A DNA stretch of 64,000 nt, from contig NC_088175.1 of the NCBI RefSeq assembly GCF_028769735.1, positions 7,316,001 to 7,380,000 on the forward strand. Reading direction: 5' to 3'. Positions 36,790-48,399 of this stretch are shown here, one piece after another; position 1 is the first letter of the stretch; every line of letters begins with the position of its first letter. Under the pieces are notes generated by a model. That model was given only the letters and a program-made list of their open reading frames with translations. It had not been told where the DNA came from and ran no database searches. Made by a program: the position numbers and the translations under genes. This DNA comes from Zonotrichia leucophrys gambelii (taxonomy: Eukaryota; Chordata; Aves; Passeriformes; Passerellidae).

Positions 36790-38495
36790 TCTCTCAGCAC
36801 ACTCTTCAGGCAAGTTGTCTGACTGCAAGAGTTTTCCCCTTGTGGTTCAGCAGCCAGGATTTTACCATTTTCACAGTAACTATGTTAGTCACTGGGAAGT
36901 GTTCTGGATGCACTGTGTGATTGCAAAGCCAGAGCACATCCTGCAGCTCCACAAACACATCACAAAAGACAAGCGTGTAAGTGTGTATTTATCTGCAAGA
37001 TAGGTAGGAATCACAGGAAATGTCAAGTTTGCAGGTAGTATCAATGGATTTTGAGGGGATTTTGGACCTAAACCTTTCAAACATCTCTCCAAACTTAATT
37101 TCATGCCTTCATAATACTTCATGGGGATGAGCCTGTGTTCTCCCAAGGAGCACTGAGGTGGTGGAAATTTGAGCCATACAAACATGAGAGCAGTGATGTG
37201 GGGCTGGGGGTTCCCACCTGGGCAGTGTGGAAAAACTGCCTGAGGTAAATCAGCCATTGGCTCCTCTCTGAAATGCTCTGGTTTTTGTGATGGAGACAGC
37301 ATTGTACTTCCCAAAGTCTTCTCAGAATTTGTGGTGATTCCTGCAGGGTCACAATGATTTCACTGAGCCCAGTTTGGAGTCCTCTGAGCGAGGGCTTGCT
37401 TTTCTTCCCAAAGCAATGTGAATGAGTGACAGACCGTGTGCAGAGGCAAAGAGCAGCTCTGCCAGTCCCTGTGTGCCCTGCTGGCTCAAGGGTGACTTCA
37501 GCTGCTCCATGAAACCCAGGACTCCTGCAGGGAACTGATCCTGGGCACCATGAATGTGTCCAGCACCTGGCATCTGACAGGAGCCCATTCCTCTGCCCCA
37601 GAGCTTCTTTCCCATTTGGGGGATCTTGACAGTCTTTTATGTCAGTTTTAGAGGAAGTCTGAGATGTGAGGTAATCCCTAACATTACAAATTTAATTGTG
37701 GAAGCCACCAGTGTGTGGAGAGGGAGCTGATCACAGTCTGCAAGGAAAGAAATAACAGGGACAGAGAAGCAACTGAATATGATGATGAGAGACTGGGCAC
37801 TGGCCAGGTTTTTGGGAGGGCACACTCAGAGCATTCAGTTTGCAGTCTGAATGGCAAAGGAAGGGAAGGGGGCCCCACCCTCTAAATTACTGTCTGTATA
37901 ACAGATCTGCAGCAAGAGAAGGCTCCAGACATTGTTAAATGCAATTATGGCTTCCAAATGCTGATGGCTTAACACAGAATATGTTGGAAATACTGCAGAT
38001 GTTATGAGGGATGGAGGAGAGGAGGAGGAAAAACAGTCCGGTTGTTTTTTCATGCCTTAAGTTCCTGCAAACATCATGGAATAAGACTGCTCAGAAATGT
38101 GCAGTACAGTGCAAGTGCTCTTGCTCACAGACCCTGGGACAAACTATAGCTTCCAACTATTTCTACAGATAAGGAAAATCCTCCCATTGGAATGGGGGAG
38201 GAGGGGAGGAGCACTTGGGAAAGATGCAGCATCTTCTGTATTTCCTAACTAGATCCTTAACCACCAGCAGAAAATGTTCATGCAAACTTCTACTGCCTCT
38301 ACTGACTGCCTGAAAGAGCTGTCCTCCTTCTGCACCCCTCCGCAAAGAAAGAAAACCAACAAACAAACAAATAAACCAACATTTTCTTGGGAAAATGGGT
38401 GTTAATGTGTTTGGAGCCTCTGCAGCACACAGCAGACACACTCACATTCTGCTTCAGAAAAGCAGGGAACTGGCACAGGCCCTGTTTGCCAGCTG
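36790..38495. other. Non-coding stretch, no genes seen
   Basis: No recognisable exon, RNA or repeat family. Minus-strand frames between 36889 and 38441 lack domains. Confidence 0.5.
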
Positions 38496-38577
38496 GTTAG
38501 ACTAGCCCAGTAGTCTAGTTAGAACAAGTAGACTAGTTAGACTAGCCCAGTAGTCTAGTTCTAGTCCAGTTAGTCTA
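38496..38577. repeat. 40-bp tandem duplication with internal inverted repeats
   Basis: The 25-base block at 38496-38520 is repeated exactly at 38536-38560. Each copy contains AGACTA...TAGTCT arms around GCCCAG, and the flanks carry more ACTAG/CTAGT and TTAGTCTAG elements, so several overlapping hairpins are possible. Confidence 0.88.
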
Positions 38578-39510
38578 GAAGGAAACCTCACCTGCTACTT
38601 TAAAGGCAGAGGTGGGAGATGAAGACTAACCCAGTGCCTATCTCAGGACTCTCCTGGGACATGGTCAAGCTCCCACAGAACCACCACCAGGCCTCAGGGG
38701 CAGGACACCCGTGCTGCAGGAGAAAAACAGAGCTAGCAACAGAGATTGCCATTTTTTTAATTGGTTGCAAACTTTTAAGCTAGTTGTCAGAAATATGTCA
38801 CTTTATGAGTGGCACAGGGGTGTTGTGCTACCCAGCTGTGTACAAGTACACTAATTTTGCTTAAGCTAGGCTGAACCCCTATTGAGAACCCCCTAAGACT
38901 GGGCTGCAACAGAGATCACCTTCTTTCATCTTTGCTTTTGGTGACAAAGAACTTTGCCATGCGTGGCATTTTGCCCAAGTGCAGATGTGGAGCTGCCCCT
39001 TGCCCTCTGTCTCTCTCCCAGCTCTCTCCCTTTCTCAGCACTGAAATGCTTTGTGGTCTGGGAGGCCTCAGATTTCTCCCAAATGGAAAAGCCCCTTTTC
39101 CCTCAACAAACATCTAAGGAGGTGCATGGGAAGAGAGCACAGCTGAGCCATTGAAAACCCTGTCTGAAGGTGGGAACCCCTCCTCAGCAGGCTCTTTTAC
39201 CCAGGTTCAGCCCTCACCAGGTGAAGGCTGCACCCAGGTGATTTTAACTCTTCATGGACAGTAGCCTGAATATTTTGACTCATGGGGCTGTCTTAAAATA
39301 CTGTATGAACAGAGAGGGCTTTCCAGGCACACCTCTGGCAGGCTCCCAACCTGGTGTCTCCATGGGGCTTGCTCATCACCATAAATATACTCCTGGGGTT
39401 TTTCTTGCAAAACATGGATTTATAGGGCACCACAGTCACTAAATTTTTGCTAGTGTGGTTGTCTGATCTTCGTGTTCCAAACCCTCTCTAAAACTTTAAA
39501 CCATGATTGC

Positions 39511-39511
<1 letters not shown>
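38578..39511. other. Non-coding stretch, no genes seen
   Basis: Nothing recognisable. Overlapping short plus-strand frames near 38932-39154 are in different registers of the same DNA and have no domain. Confidence 0.5.

Positions 39512-39565
<54 letters not shown>
39512..39565. repeat. Pure trinucleotide microsatellite (TCA)18
   Basis: Fifty-four bases of uninterrupted TCA/ATC. It reads poly-Ile or poly-Asp in two spurious frames on opposite strands. Confidence 0.97.
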
Positions 39566-41156
39566 GTGTTTGCCCCCTGAATGCACAGCCCCTGCTGCTC
39601 AAGGCAATGCTCACAGAGACTGAGGACACATGGAATTTCTGGAGGAGCGGCAGAGCTGGTCAGAAGGAGGATTCCCATCTGCCAAGATAATTCTGGTATT
39701 TCTATTCCATTTTCATCAAACTGGGGCAATACTCTCAGATCAAATTTTATTTGATTTTATTTTACCTGAGCATCCAAAGGCTTTCTGTCTTGCTCCCACT
39801 CAATTTCAATTTTCAAAAATACGGTCTTTGGAAATGTGTTCATATATTGTTATTGTCAACAAAATGTTGCATTTTGAATTAGTAACATCTGTATTTTGTG
39901 ATGAAAGAACACTCTATTGAAAAATGTGTGACTGTTTCTAATAGCTAGCATTCATCTCGTAAGCTGACTTCCTAAATGCAGAAGGAAATAAGTTTGCCAA
40001 GGGGTCCATACACTAAGATTAGAGTTTCTGTGAAGTGTTTATCCATCCCAAACCCTGATAAATGGTACAGATACTTGCCAGGTGCTCATCACCCTGGGTT
40101 CACCTTCCCCTGGCAGGGGCTGCTCCTGGGGAGCTCTGAGCATGCAAGCCAGTGCTGGTGGGCTTAGTGCAGTCAGGAGCTGTGGCTCATCCTGCAGACC
40201 CCTCTCTTGAGATGCTGGAGTCATTCCATTTCATTCCTAAACTACAGCACTGGCTTGATATGCTGGAGAAACCTTCCCACTTGTCTACTTATCCCTGAGC
40301 ACTAGCTGCAGTCTGCACAGACATTCTGCAAGGGGATTTCAGGCTGGTGCCTCTTACTGAGGGCTCACCCTGCAAACTGTGTGATGCAGAAGTGGTGCTC
40401 CACCACCTTATCTGCAAAAAGATAGACATTCTTTACCAAATCTAATGAAATGTGAATTTCAAGCACAGTCCTATGCTAATATGAGTATGTGAAAGCAGGA
40501 CAATTTTATTTGGCAGGAGTAGTGCTCATGTGCGCTGGGTGATGATTTTTTGTTACAGAAATGCATGTGGGCCATATTTTATTCCCAGTAGCTGTTAGAG
40601 AAGTACAGTGTGGGAGCTGGAGGCCTTGCTCCCTCACAGTCTCTCTGGCTGAGAAAAATGGACTCTCCATGACTGTGCAGAATGTGTTGAATTTCAGGAA
40701 ATCTAAATTCCCATATTTTTCTGGGATATCCTAATTTGGAAAACACCAATTTTATCAGCTGGCTCCAGTCTGTCTTACAGACATGTTTGAAACATGTAAT
40801 TTTAGCTCTGAAAGGAAGTATTTAGTTAAAGAGTCAGGAACATATTTCACATGAAAAGTCTTGCTTCTTCCTCTACTGAAACAAGGCCAATAAAAGGTTG
40901 TGAGGAATTTTAGGGAAATTTCTTTAGATTCGCATGCCACCTGCTGCAGAACAAGCTACATCGGTTCTGTTTCTTCCCTTCTCAGCCCTGTTGCAGTAAA
41001 TAACAGAGAAAGAATGCATATATGAGACTCCTGGTGTTCTTCTTCAGCATTATAATCTTCATCTGTTATGGCTCAATACCCTGTGTTATTTCAACAGTGG
41101 TGTTATCCACAAGAAGTTACCCATGCTGTTCAAAGTCAGTCTGGGGCTGAAAGGGG
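39566..41156. other. Non-coding stretch, no genes seen
   Basis: AT-rich DNA with no recognised exon, RNA gene or repeat family. Confidence 0.5.
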
Positions 41157-41515
41157 AAAGAAAGAAAGAAGAAGGAAGAAGAAAAAAGGAGAAGCCGCAT
41201 GAAGAGAAGGAAGTAAAAGGATTGGTAGGAAGGAAGGAAGAATTATTGAATGCAAAATGATGGGTGCAGGAAGAAGTGAGGATCAGGAAGAGAAAAGAGG
41301 AAGTAATCGCAAGAAGGAAGAAGGAGAAGGAAGGAAGAAAGAAGAAGAAGAAGAAGAAAGAAAGAAAGAAAAAAGAAAGAAAGAAGAAAGAAAGAAATAA
41401 GAAAGAAAGAAGAAAGAAAGCAAAGAAAGAAAAAAGAAAGAAAGAAAGAAAAAAAAGAAAGTAAAGAAAGAGGGAAAGAAAGGAAAGAAAGAAAGAAAGA
41501 AAGAAAGAAAAGAGG
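41157..41515. repeat. Purine-rich tract, (GAAA)n/(GAAGAA)n
   Basis: A 360-base region almost entirely A and G on the plus strand; it is strict from about 41325 to 41513 with GAAA, AGAAG and AAGGAAGG units. The first half is broken by short mixed segments. On the minus strand, the EML1 sense direction, it is a U/C-rich tract. Lys/Glu/Arg and Phe/Ser/Leu frames are artefacts. Confidence 0.93.
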
Positions 41516-44259
41516 CACTTGAAGAGCCCTCGCATGACTTCAGAGATTTTTCTGAAGTCAAAAGGTTTGTGTTGAGAAGCAGAACCATCATGACTCATAT
41601 ATTCCTAATCAAAATGCTGGGTGCGTGAAAAGCTGTTCAGCCGTTCAGAGACTGAGCCACGACTCCTTACAAGAGGAAAATAATACACACAAGGGAAGCA
41701 CTTAAATAATTGATGTGCTTTTCTTTTATCTGCTTGTAGGAGTGACAAGAAATCTATGTAGCTGGCACTCATGGATAGCATCTCTATGTCAATAATTGCT
41801 AATGAGGAAGGAATAGGAGAGCATTTGTCTTGAGGTGACTGATCTTTCTTTCTTTCTTTATAACCCTGTGTTACAATGGGAAATTATTAGTGTAAATTTT
41901 AGAATTCTGTTCACTTTCAATCTCAAAAGCTTTTCAAATGTCTTTTTTTTTTATAGGAATTCAATCCAGAATTGAACTGTACGCTTGCTTACACGTAATC
42001 TGTATTCTGACATTTAAGATCCTATTTTAATATCTTCTGTACTACATCCAAACAACAAAATAAAACTTTGTTTGCATCACATGTTTAATTTTCCATTCCA
42101 CAACAGTGAAAGGGTGCAGGCATGCTGGAATTGAACAGAAACCAGTAATTTAAAAACACCCAATGCCTTCATCACGAAAAATTGCATAACCATTTCCAGC
42201 ACTGAAGTAGGATACTCTTACTGAATAAAGTCTCTTAAAAAATTAGTGGCGTATCAAGCCAATCATATCCAGCTATTTAAGTCAAAGATTGTATTCAGCC
42301 ATTCCCCCCAAGTTGCTTTTCTGAGGGAACAATTACACAGCTGTTCCTGCCACATTCTTGTGTAGGCTGCAAGCAGTCTAAAAACTCTGGCATTAATTTC
42401 CTGTAACTACAAAGTGCAACTCTCCAGGTTGTTCGTGAGGCATACCCTTTGCAAAGAGGTTACTGAGGCACTGCATGCACTTGACACTAATATTGAGCTT
42501 TGGCCACACTTATTTATAGCCCTGTGCATGTGTATACACGGGCACATGCACGGGGCTGTAGGGTTTGTGTTCGAAGCAGGGCTCTGGACTGCAGCCACAT
42601 TGCAGTGCTAATGATATCTGTCACTGCACCAACTTTTTGTAGCTGTATTATCTGGCTGCATTCAAAACCAAGGATTTTGGATGTACAGTTCCAGCCTTGC
42701 TGTGCTCATTGGATTCAGCAAAGGGGCATTTCTGCACTAGTGAACACTAAGCAGTGCACTGGAAGGTTTGATGATGATTTTTTGCAAATCCTTTTATGGA
42801 GTGTTAAGTTTTAAATGGCTAAAGTTTTAAACTGTGACCTAGCTAGTAAAAGAGCAACAGCCACAAAGAGAATTATTTCAAAATTCCTTGATATGAAAAA
42901 CAAGCTGTCAGCAACTGGTTCACTAAGATTGCTTATTAACTCTGATGGAGTACTCCCATTTCTCTGTCCACTGCTGGTTTGGTGCATATTTTTATATTAA
43001 TATAAGGCATCCACATGTCTGTAAGTACAGGATATTTTGCCAGGTCCGTGAAGCAGGTGTCCCTTGGGACAGGTTCCCCTGGCATTGGGCAAGGTGAGCC
43101 CTGCTTCCTGGGAGCAGGCCTGGAAGCAGCATGGGAGAATTATTGGGAGAACAATTTTTGCTCTGTTTCTGACACATTTCTAATCCACGTCTAAACATCA
43201 CTTTATTTTTCATTCCTGTCTGTAGGAAATTGCTTCCTTCCCTCAATGCACCCACTAATGTTTTTCTGGAAGAAAACTCAAAGGTCCTTTCAGCAGTGTA
43301 GGTAATTGAGATATCAGTAATTTCTGCACACAAGATGCCATGCACTCTCAATATCAGTTTCATCATTAATATCAGATGCCAGCTGATACTGATCCTGTCA
43401 CCCTGAAATATCCCATCCCCAACTCAAAGTGCTTAATAAGCAAACTGGGGCCAGGCCCTTAAAATCAAAGCCTGTAGAAGTGAAACTTTGCTGGTTAACA
43501 GTTCACCCATTTGAGCAGATAGGCAGGAAATACTCATTTTCATCTTTCCTGTCTTCAGCTGATAGCAACAGCCCATGGAATTGTGCATGGTGCAGCTCAC
43601 TCTGCACCATATACATAATTTATATTTTTCCACTCTAGTTATGACTGAGCCGTTTTGGACCTGGGATTTGCTCTGTAAAATGGAAGCAGAGAGAGGAGGA
43701 AAGAAGAAAAACACTGCAGCAGCCTTCTCCTTCCCCTGCCACACTTTTTAGCCCAGAACCTCATCTTTGATGCACAGACCAATGGAACAGGAGTGCTACA
43801 CAGCACATGTTGCATATACATATTCATCTGAAAAGATAAATGCTTGCCATGGTAAAATAAAAAATAAAAGGCATTTCCAGTAGTCCATCTCTTTATTAGT
43901 AAAATGCCTTGGTAGAGAGTAAGGCTATCATTTTGACAAGTTTCCTTTTCTACAGGCAGCCTAGATAATATTTACAGTTCCTATAGAAGTTTTAAAAAAA
44001 CCAGCTGAGAAACATGCTTCTTGCTGACATGCTCTTCTGCTCAGTGAAGTTTGACAGATACAGCCTCAAGCTCCAGCACGGGATTCCTTCCCAGACACAG
44101 GCAAAGTGTGCAATGCCCTTATTTTAACAACAATGTACATTTCTATTTCCTTTCAGCAAACAAACCCTTTGCATTCCATTTATCTGCCCTGGCTGTGTCC
44201 GTTACCATCCGGGAAGGTTTATCAAGGAGCAAACAGCACAGACACACAGTGCCTGCTCC
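41516..44259. other. Non-coding stretch, no genes seen
   Basis: AT-rich with a short (TTTC) run near 41847 and a T-run near 41943. A minus-strand frame at 42992-43366 has no recognisable domain. If the exon at 44.6 kb is used, this is the start of a roughly 43-kb intron on the minus strand. Confidence 0.5.
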
Positions 44260-45130
44260 CGCAGCACCCATCCCATCCCATTCCATCCCCACACACTCCC
44301 CTCGGTGAGCTCAGGACATCGATACCATCATCCCTGCGGATAGCGACCCTCAGCCCTCCACCAGCCTGAATTCCAGACGCCCTCCTGCTGCCCAGCCGCT
44401 GTTCCTGAGGACAAAATCCCGGCAGTGCCCCCTCCCAGCCTGCGCACGGCTCCGAGCCCCGCACCAGCACCCGCGGTGCTCTCGGGCACTTTCTGCTCTC
44501 CCGCTGAAAGCAGGAGATCTGCGCCTTTGCAATCCGAGAATGCGAGCCAGCCGGCGGGACCCGGGGTAAATATAAATCTGGCGCTTACCCACAGGCAGTC
44601 CCTCGCAGTCTGACATGGTGTGGGCAGTCCTCCTCACCAGGGGCTCACACTGAAACCACTGCGGGACCGCAAGCGCGGGTGCTTCTCTTTGCAAAGGCAA
44701 GGGGGAAAAAATATCAAACAGTTTACAGCCACCCTTGCCTTGCACTGCACATCTACCCACCCAGAGAGCTGTAGCAACAGTCCCGTCCCTGCCTTCTCAT
44801 TATGGGATGTAAAGATAAGAATGTGCTTTTGTGCCAAAAGAGTGTGCTATTGGTGGATAAATTTGTTGTCATCCCTCCCCTTCGCAGAGTTTCCTCTTTA
44901 ATGTCACAGAGGCACATTACCCTGTCGGAAAGGCCATCGAATATTTATGAAACGGCTTTTAAGGGCTAAGCCGCAAATCCTGGCGGGAGAACAGAGCTAA
45001 TTGCTGTGCATTGGGGCTGGGATCCACCCGCAGGGCGCTCCTGCTTCCCGGGGGGCTCGGGGGAGCCATGGGCAGGGGGAGAGGCTCTGACAGCTCCCTC
45101 TGAACCTTCTCCTTCTGCAGCGTCCGGGTT
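44260..45130. promoter_or_regulatory. CpG-rich patch, candidate alternative EML1 promoter
   Basis: By my count about two dozen CpGs fall between roughly 44260 and 44610, while the DNA left of it is nearly free of CpG. The putative exon at 44589-44616 sits inside this patch, as the canonical exon sits inside its own island. For minus-strand transcription the promoter would lie above 44616. There I see an inverted CCAAT box (ATTGG at 44849-44853) and an E2F-like TGGCGGGAGA at 44981-44990. No clear TATA box at a suitable position. A second, milder CpG-rich patch lies at about 45480-45760. Confidence 0.55.
44589..44616 (-). CDS. EML1: Probable alternative EML1 first coding exon (9 codons plus one base)
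   Basis: The minus strand reads ATG at 44616-44614, encoding MSDCEGLPV, then one base (G) and a GTAAGC splice donor at 44588-44583. The canonical EML1 exon also ends one base into a codon with G before GTAAGG, so this exon can join the same second exon in frame and replace the first 22 residues with 9. The start context has A at -3. The frame remains open upstream to at least 44760 with no other ATG in between. The trimerisation coiled coil and propellers, encoded downstream, would be unchanged. My recollection is that mammalian EML1 is also annotated with a first exon tens of kilobases upstream. No transcript evidence is available here, so this is inference. It could instead be a chance donor or a first exon of another minus-strand transcript. 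Confidence 0.55.
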
Positions 45131-47769
45131 CAAGCGCTGCTGGAAAAGGGGGCAGAAGCCAGGGTGTATCTCTTTAAGGAGGAAGGGGGAAAAAAAAGTC
45201 TTTGTTTATATTGTAATATGTGAGAAATTGTTTTGTGACAGTGTTACTAAAGGCTGTTTCGTAGTTTATAATAATACCGTGAGTGCAGATTTCTCTGTAA
45301 CTTCATGGCTTTTCTTGCTTAAAACACGCCAGTTTAATGCCAGTTTAGCGGCTGCTCCTACAAGTTATTTTTTTAATCTTTGGAAATGTTTATGTGGGAT
45401 TTGTTGGGTATGAGGTTCCCAGACTCGCAGTCAGTGCAGAGTACCCCTGCACGCTGGTGTGCTCATTAGGCACCTTAATGAAGTGCCAGCGAAGGCTCTG
45501 GCAGCGTTAGAGTCAGGCTGGGCTTGGCAGGGACCTGGTGGGAGCCTCGGCTCCCGGGGGCGCTGATCGTCTGCCACTTTTTGTCCTGGGGACAGCCGGG
45601 AGGAGCCGGGGCTTGGCCTGACCCAGACCCTCGGCGTCTGAGCTCCTCACAAATGTCGGGATTCCAGACCCGGAGCCGGAGGAGGCCAGGGGGCATCCAT
45701 GGGAGGCGGTCCTTGGGAAGCGCTTCCAGACCGTGGAGCCAGAGACAGCCCCTGGGGAAATGAGCCATCGGGAATGCCGTTCTTCAACATGCCCTGAAGA
45801 AAAAAAAAAAAAAAAGCATAAATTACATGAAGTGTACTAGCAGCTCAGGGTGCCCAGCACCTCTGACAAATGTGGGCTGTTTTTACTCAGATGCTTCAGC
45901 CCAAGCCCCCAAAGGCTGGCATTGCTGGCTCTGCCTGAGCTCTCTCTGAGGAGAGGCCTTTTTATACTCTGCTGGTTACTCAGCAGCACAGCTAGCCACG
46001 GATTCAATTCAGGATGTCAGGCCTCTGACTAAGAAGCAAAAATAGCTGCAAAAGTAGATGGTGACATGTTCCCAAAACCATTCCTCGGGTTGCCTACACA
46101 GGGCTGGGCAAGCAGAGCCAGCAGTGTCTGGCCAGCCCGAGGATGTGCTGGCACAGCTCTGTCAGGACAGCCCTTGTCAGTGCCTGCTCCTCTCTCTGCT
46201 CATGCAGCACACATGCAGATATTCTCTGGGGTGAGGCTCACCTGAGGGCAGCTCTGAGAGAGGCAGAGCCCCCGGCTGTGCTCTCTGCCAAGGAGGAGCA
46301 GTGCAGGGCACCGTGCCCACCCTCTCCATCCTGCTGCCACCCACAGGGCCAGGGAATGGCCGCTGGCTGCTCTGGCAGTCAGGGAGGCGGCCGCTCTTGA
46401 TCTCAGGATGCAGCTGGGAAAGGAAGAAGGCCTAAACCAGACTGGGGGACCTTTCTTGCAGTGTCATCTGCCTGCAGAGACATATTGCTCCAATGTGTGA
46501 GAATCAAAGCTTTCTTAGCTCGGCCCCGTGCAAATGCAGGCTCTCTGCTCTGCAGCGTTTACGTGCCAATTTCACTTCAAGCCCCTCTGAAGTTCCTGGA
46601 ACTGCTCACAGTTATAAACACATGCATGAGTATTTGCAGGATTAAGGGTTCACCATTCCTCCTTGTACTCACAGCAAACAGCTGCAGCTGGTTTTGAAGT
46701 TCCCCCTCCCAGCTGTGTGCTGGTGCTCCTGCACTGAAGGTTGGAGCCCTCTAGCAGAGCTGGCCAAGTGCCTGCAGGGGAGGCATGCCAGATCCAGGCT
46801 GGTGGCTCAGCTCTGTCTCATCCTCCAGAGGAATTCACACAGCCTCTGCCTCAGTAAGCCCCACCATTGTCCATGGCCCTGTCTGCTGCAGGAGGTCAGC
46901 ATCTTCTGGGAGAGGGGCAGAGAACACTGAGGGGGAAGGACAAAAGGACAAATACATCCTAAACTGTTACAGCAAAGTTGGCAAGAGCTCATCTGCCAGA
47001 GCCCTCACTAGGATCTGGCCTTGGGAGAGCTCTTCAGTGAAACACCAAAGCAGGTCAAAAGTTGAACAGATCAGACCTAATTATTACAACAATACTCACA
47101 AACAAACATCTTCTTTTGATGTGGATACTTCAATCAAAAAATTACCTTTGATCCCTGGATACTTTAGTTATAATGCTGGGTTTTGATCAATTACAAGACT
47201 TTTTTTTTTCTTTGATTAAAACAGAGTATTTCTTTTACCTTCTTTTAACAGAGTATTTTTTTTTAGATTCCCCCATTTCTCAGCCTGAAAAGAGAATGGC
47301 CATGTTTGCTCCTGGAAAAAGGCCAAAAAAGGCCTGGAAAATTTAAGGCTGACAGAGAAAGTTTTGGATATTTATGAATAAGCCTGGTGTCTGTCAGGGC
47401 AAAAAAGGCAAAAGTCAAAAACTGAAATAAAGGGTGAGAGTTAAAGCACACATTATTTCAGCAGGTATCACACTAACCGGTGAAATAGGCTAAATATTTG
47501 CCAATAACTGCTCTCACTGAGGTTTTCCAAGGAACCTGGAAGATGCTTATCTGTCAACGTGCAGAGAGAATCATTTATAAATCTCTCTGCTTCGTTCTAC
47601 TCCCTGACAGACAGCTGTCTGCATAAATCCATGGCAAGTACTGTGAGTGGGGTAGTAAATGCAACATGTGGAAGGAAGTCACTGGAGTGTTTCCTAAAGA
47701 AGATTTTCCTGGACCATTTAGTCTCCTGAGGAAGACAGTTGCATTTTCCTCAGGACACTTAGGCAGCTG
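45131..47769. other. Non-coding stretch upstream of the alternative exon
   Basis: Holds the second CpG-rich patch at 45480-45760, a 17-base poly-A at 45799-45815, and GC-rich DNA at 46100-46900 with unassigned short frames. No recognisable exon. In mammals CYP46A1 lies on this side of EML1; I see no haem-binding or other P450 motif. Confidence 0.5.
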
Positions 47770-47890
47770 TTATGATGTCCTCCCCTCTCTGGAGATTTCC
47801 AGGAAGAATTATCTGCCCAGGAATGTTGTGGGTGTCCCATCCCTGGACATGTTCAAGGCCAGTCCTGACAGTGCCAAGGGCTTTTGAGAT
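47770..47890 (+). mobile_element. CR1 LINE fragment (3' region)
   Basis: AATGTTGTGGGTGTCCCATC followed by CCTGGACATGTTCAAGGCCA resembles the CR1 3' segment in which GTGGTGGGAGTCCCCATCCC is followed by TGGAGGTGTTCAAGGCCAGG. The upstream CTCTCTGGAGATTTCCAGGA is compatible but more diverged. The downstream tail with the ATTCTATG octamers is not seen, so the copy is partial. Confidence 0.6.
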
Positions 47891-48399
47891 ACAAAAGGCC
47901 TGGAGCTGAGCTGATTTGCCTGAGGAAAGAGGGAATATTTGGGGAAACCTGGGTGCAGGGCACAAATATACAGTTGCCTTAGAGCCCAGATAGTCACCTA
48001 CACGAGTAAGACATGTAGTGGGACTTGGTTTCTCACCTACATGTTCACACATCCCATCTGATCTATGCCTAAGTGCTTAAATATCATGGAAAATCTGGGC
48101 TTTAGGATTTTAAATCCCATGGGGAGGTCATCATTTTCCCCACGACCTGACTGACGTAGCAACGAAGAGCCTGATCCACCTGAAAGCTCCCAGCTGAACC
48201 AGAGCTTTTGCTGCTGCTGACTTGCCTCTTGCTCAGCCATGGATGGAGCCAGCCTCATCCCAGCCTCTCAGGAAAAGCAGGGAGCTCCCAGGGTGGGATC
48301 TCAGCCCTGCTGCTGACTTTGCTGCTTTGCTAAGCTCAGCGCTGCTGCAGGGCCACGGCTGAGCTGCTCTGCTCCCCTCTGCCTTTCTCTCTCCTGACA

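Noticed and set aside
36468..37003. Frames of up to 153 codons over the second CCTTT array
   Set aside because: Repeat translation (Phe/Leu/Ser/Pro or Lys/Gly/Arg/Glu).
39496..39729. Frame with a run of 17 Asp, considered as an acidic-tail protein
   Set aside because: Simple translation of the (TCA)18 microsatellite.
41086..41598. 170-codon Phe/Ser/Leu-rich minus-strand frame resembling a membrane protein
   Set aside because: It lies on the purine tract; the hydrophobicity is a by-product of TTTC repeats.
43860..43915. AAGGCATTT ... AAATGCCTT pairing considered as a microRNA precursor
   Set aside because: Only 9 paired bases with a loop of more than 20; neighbouring sequence does not extend the stem.
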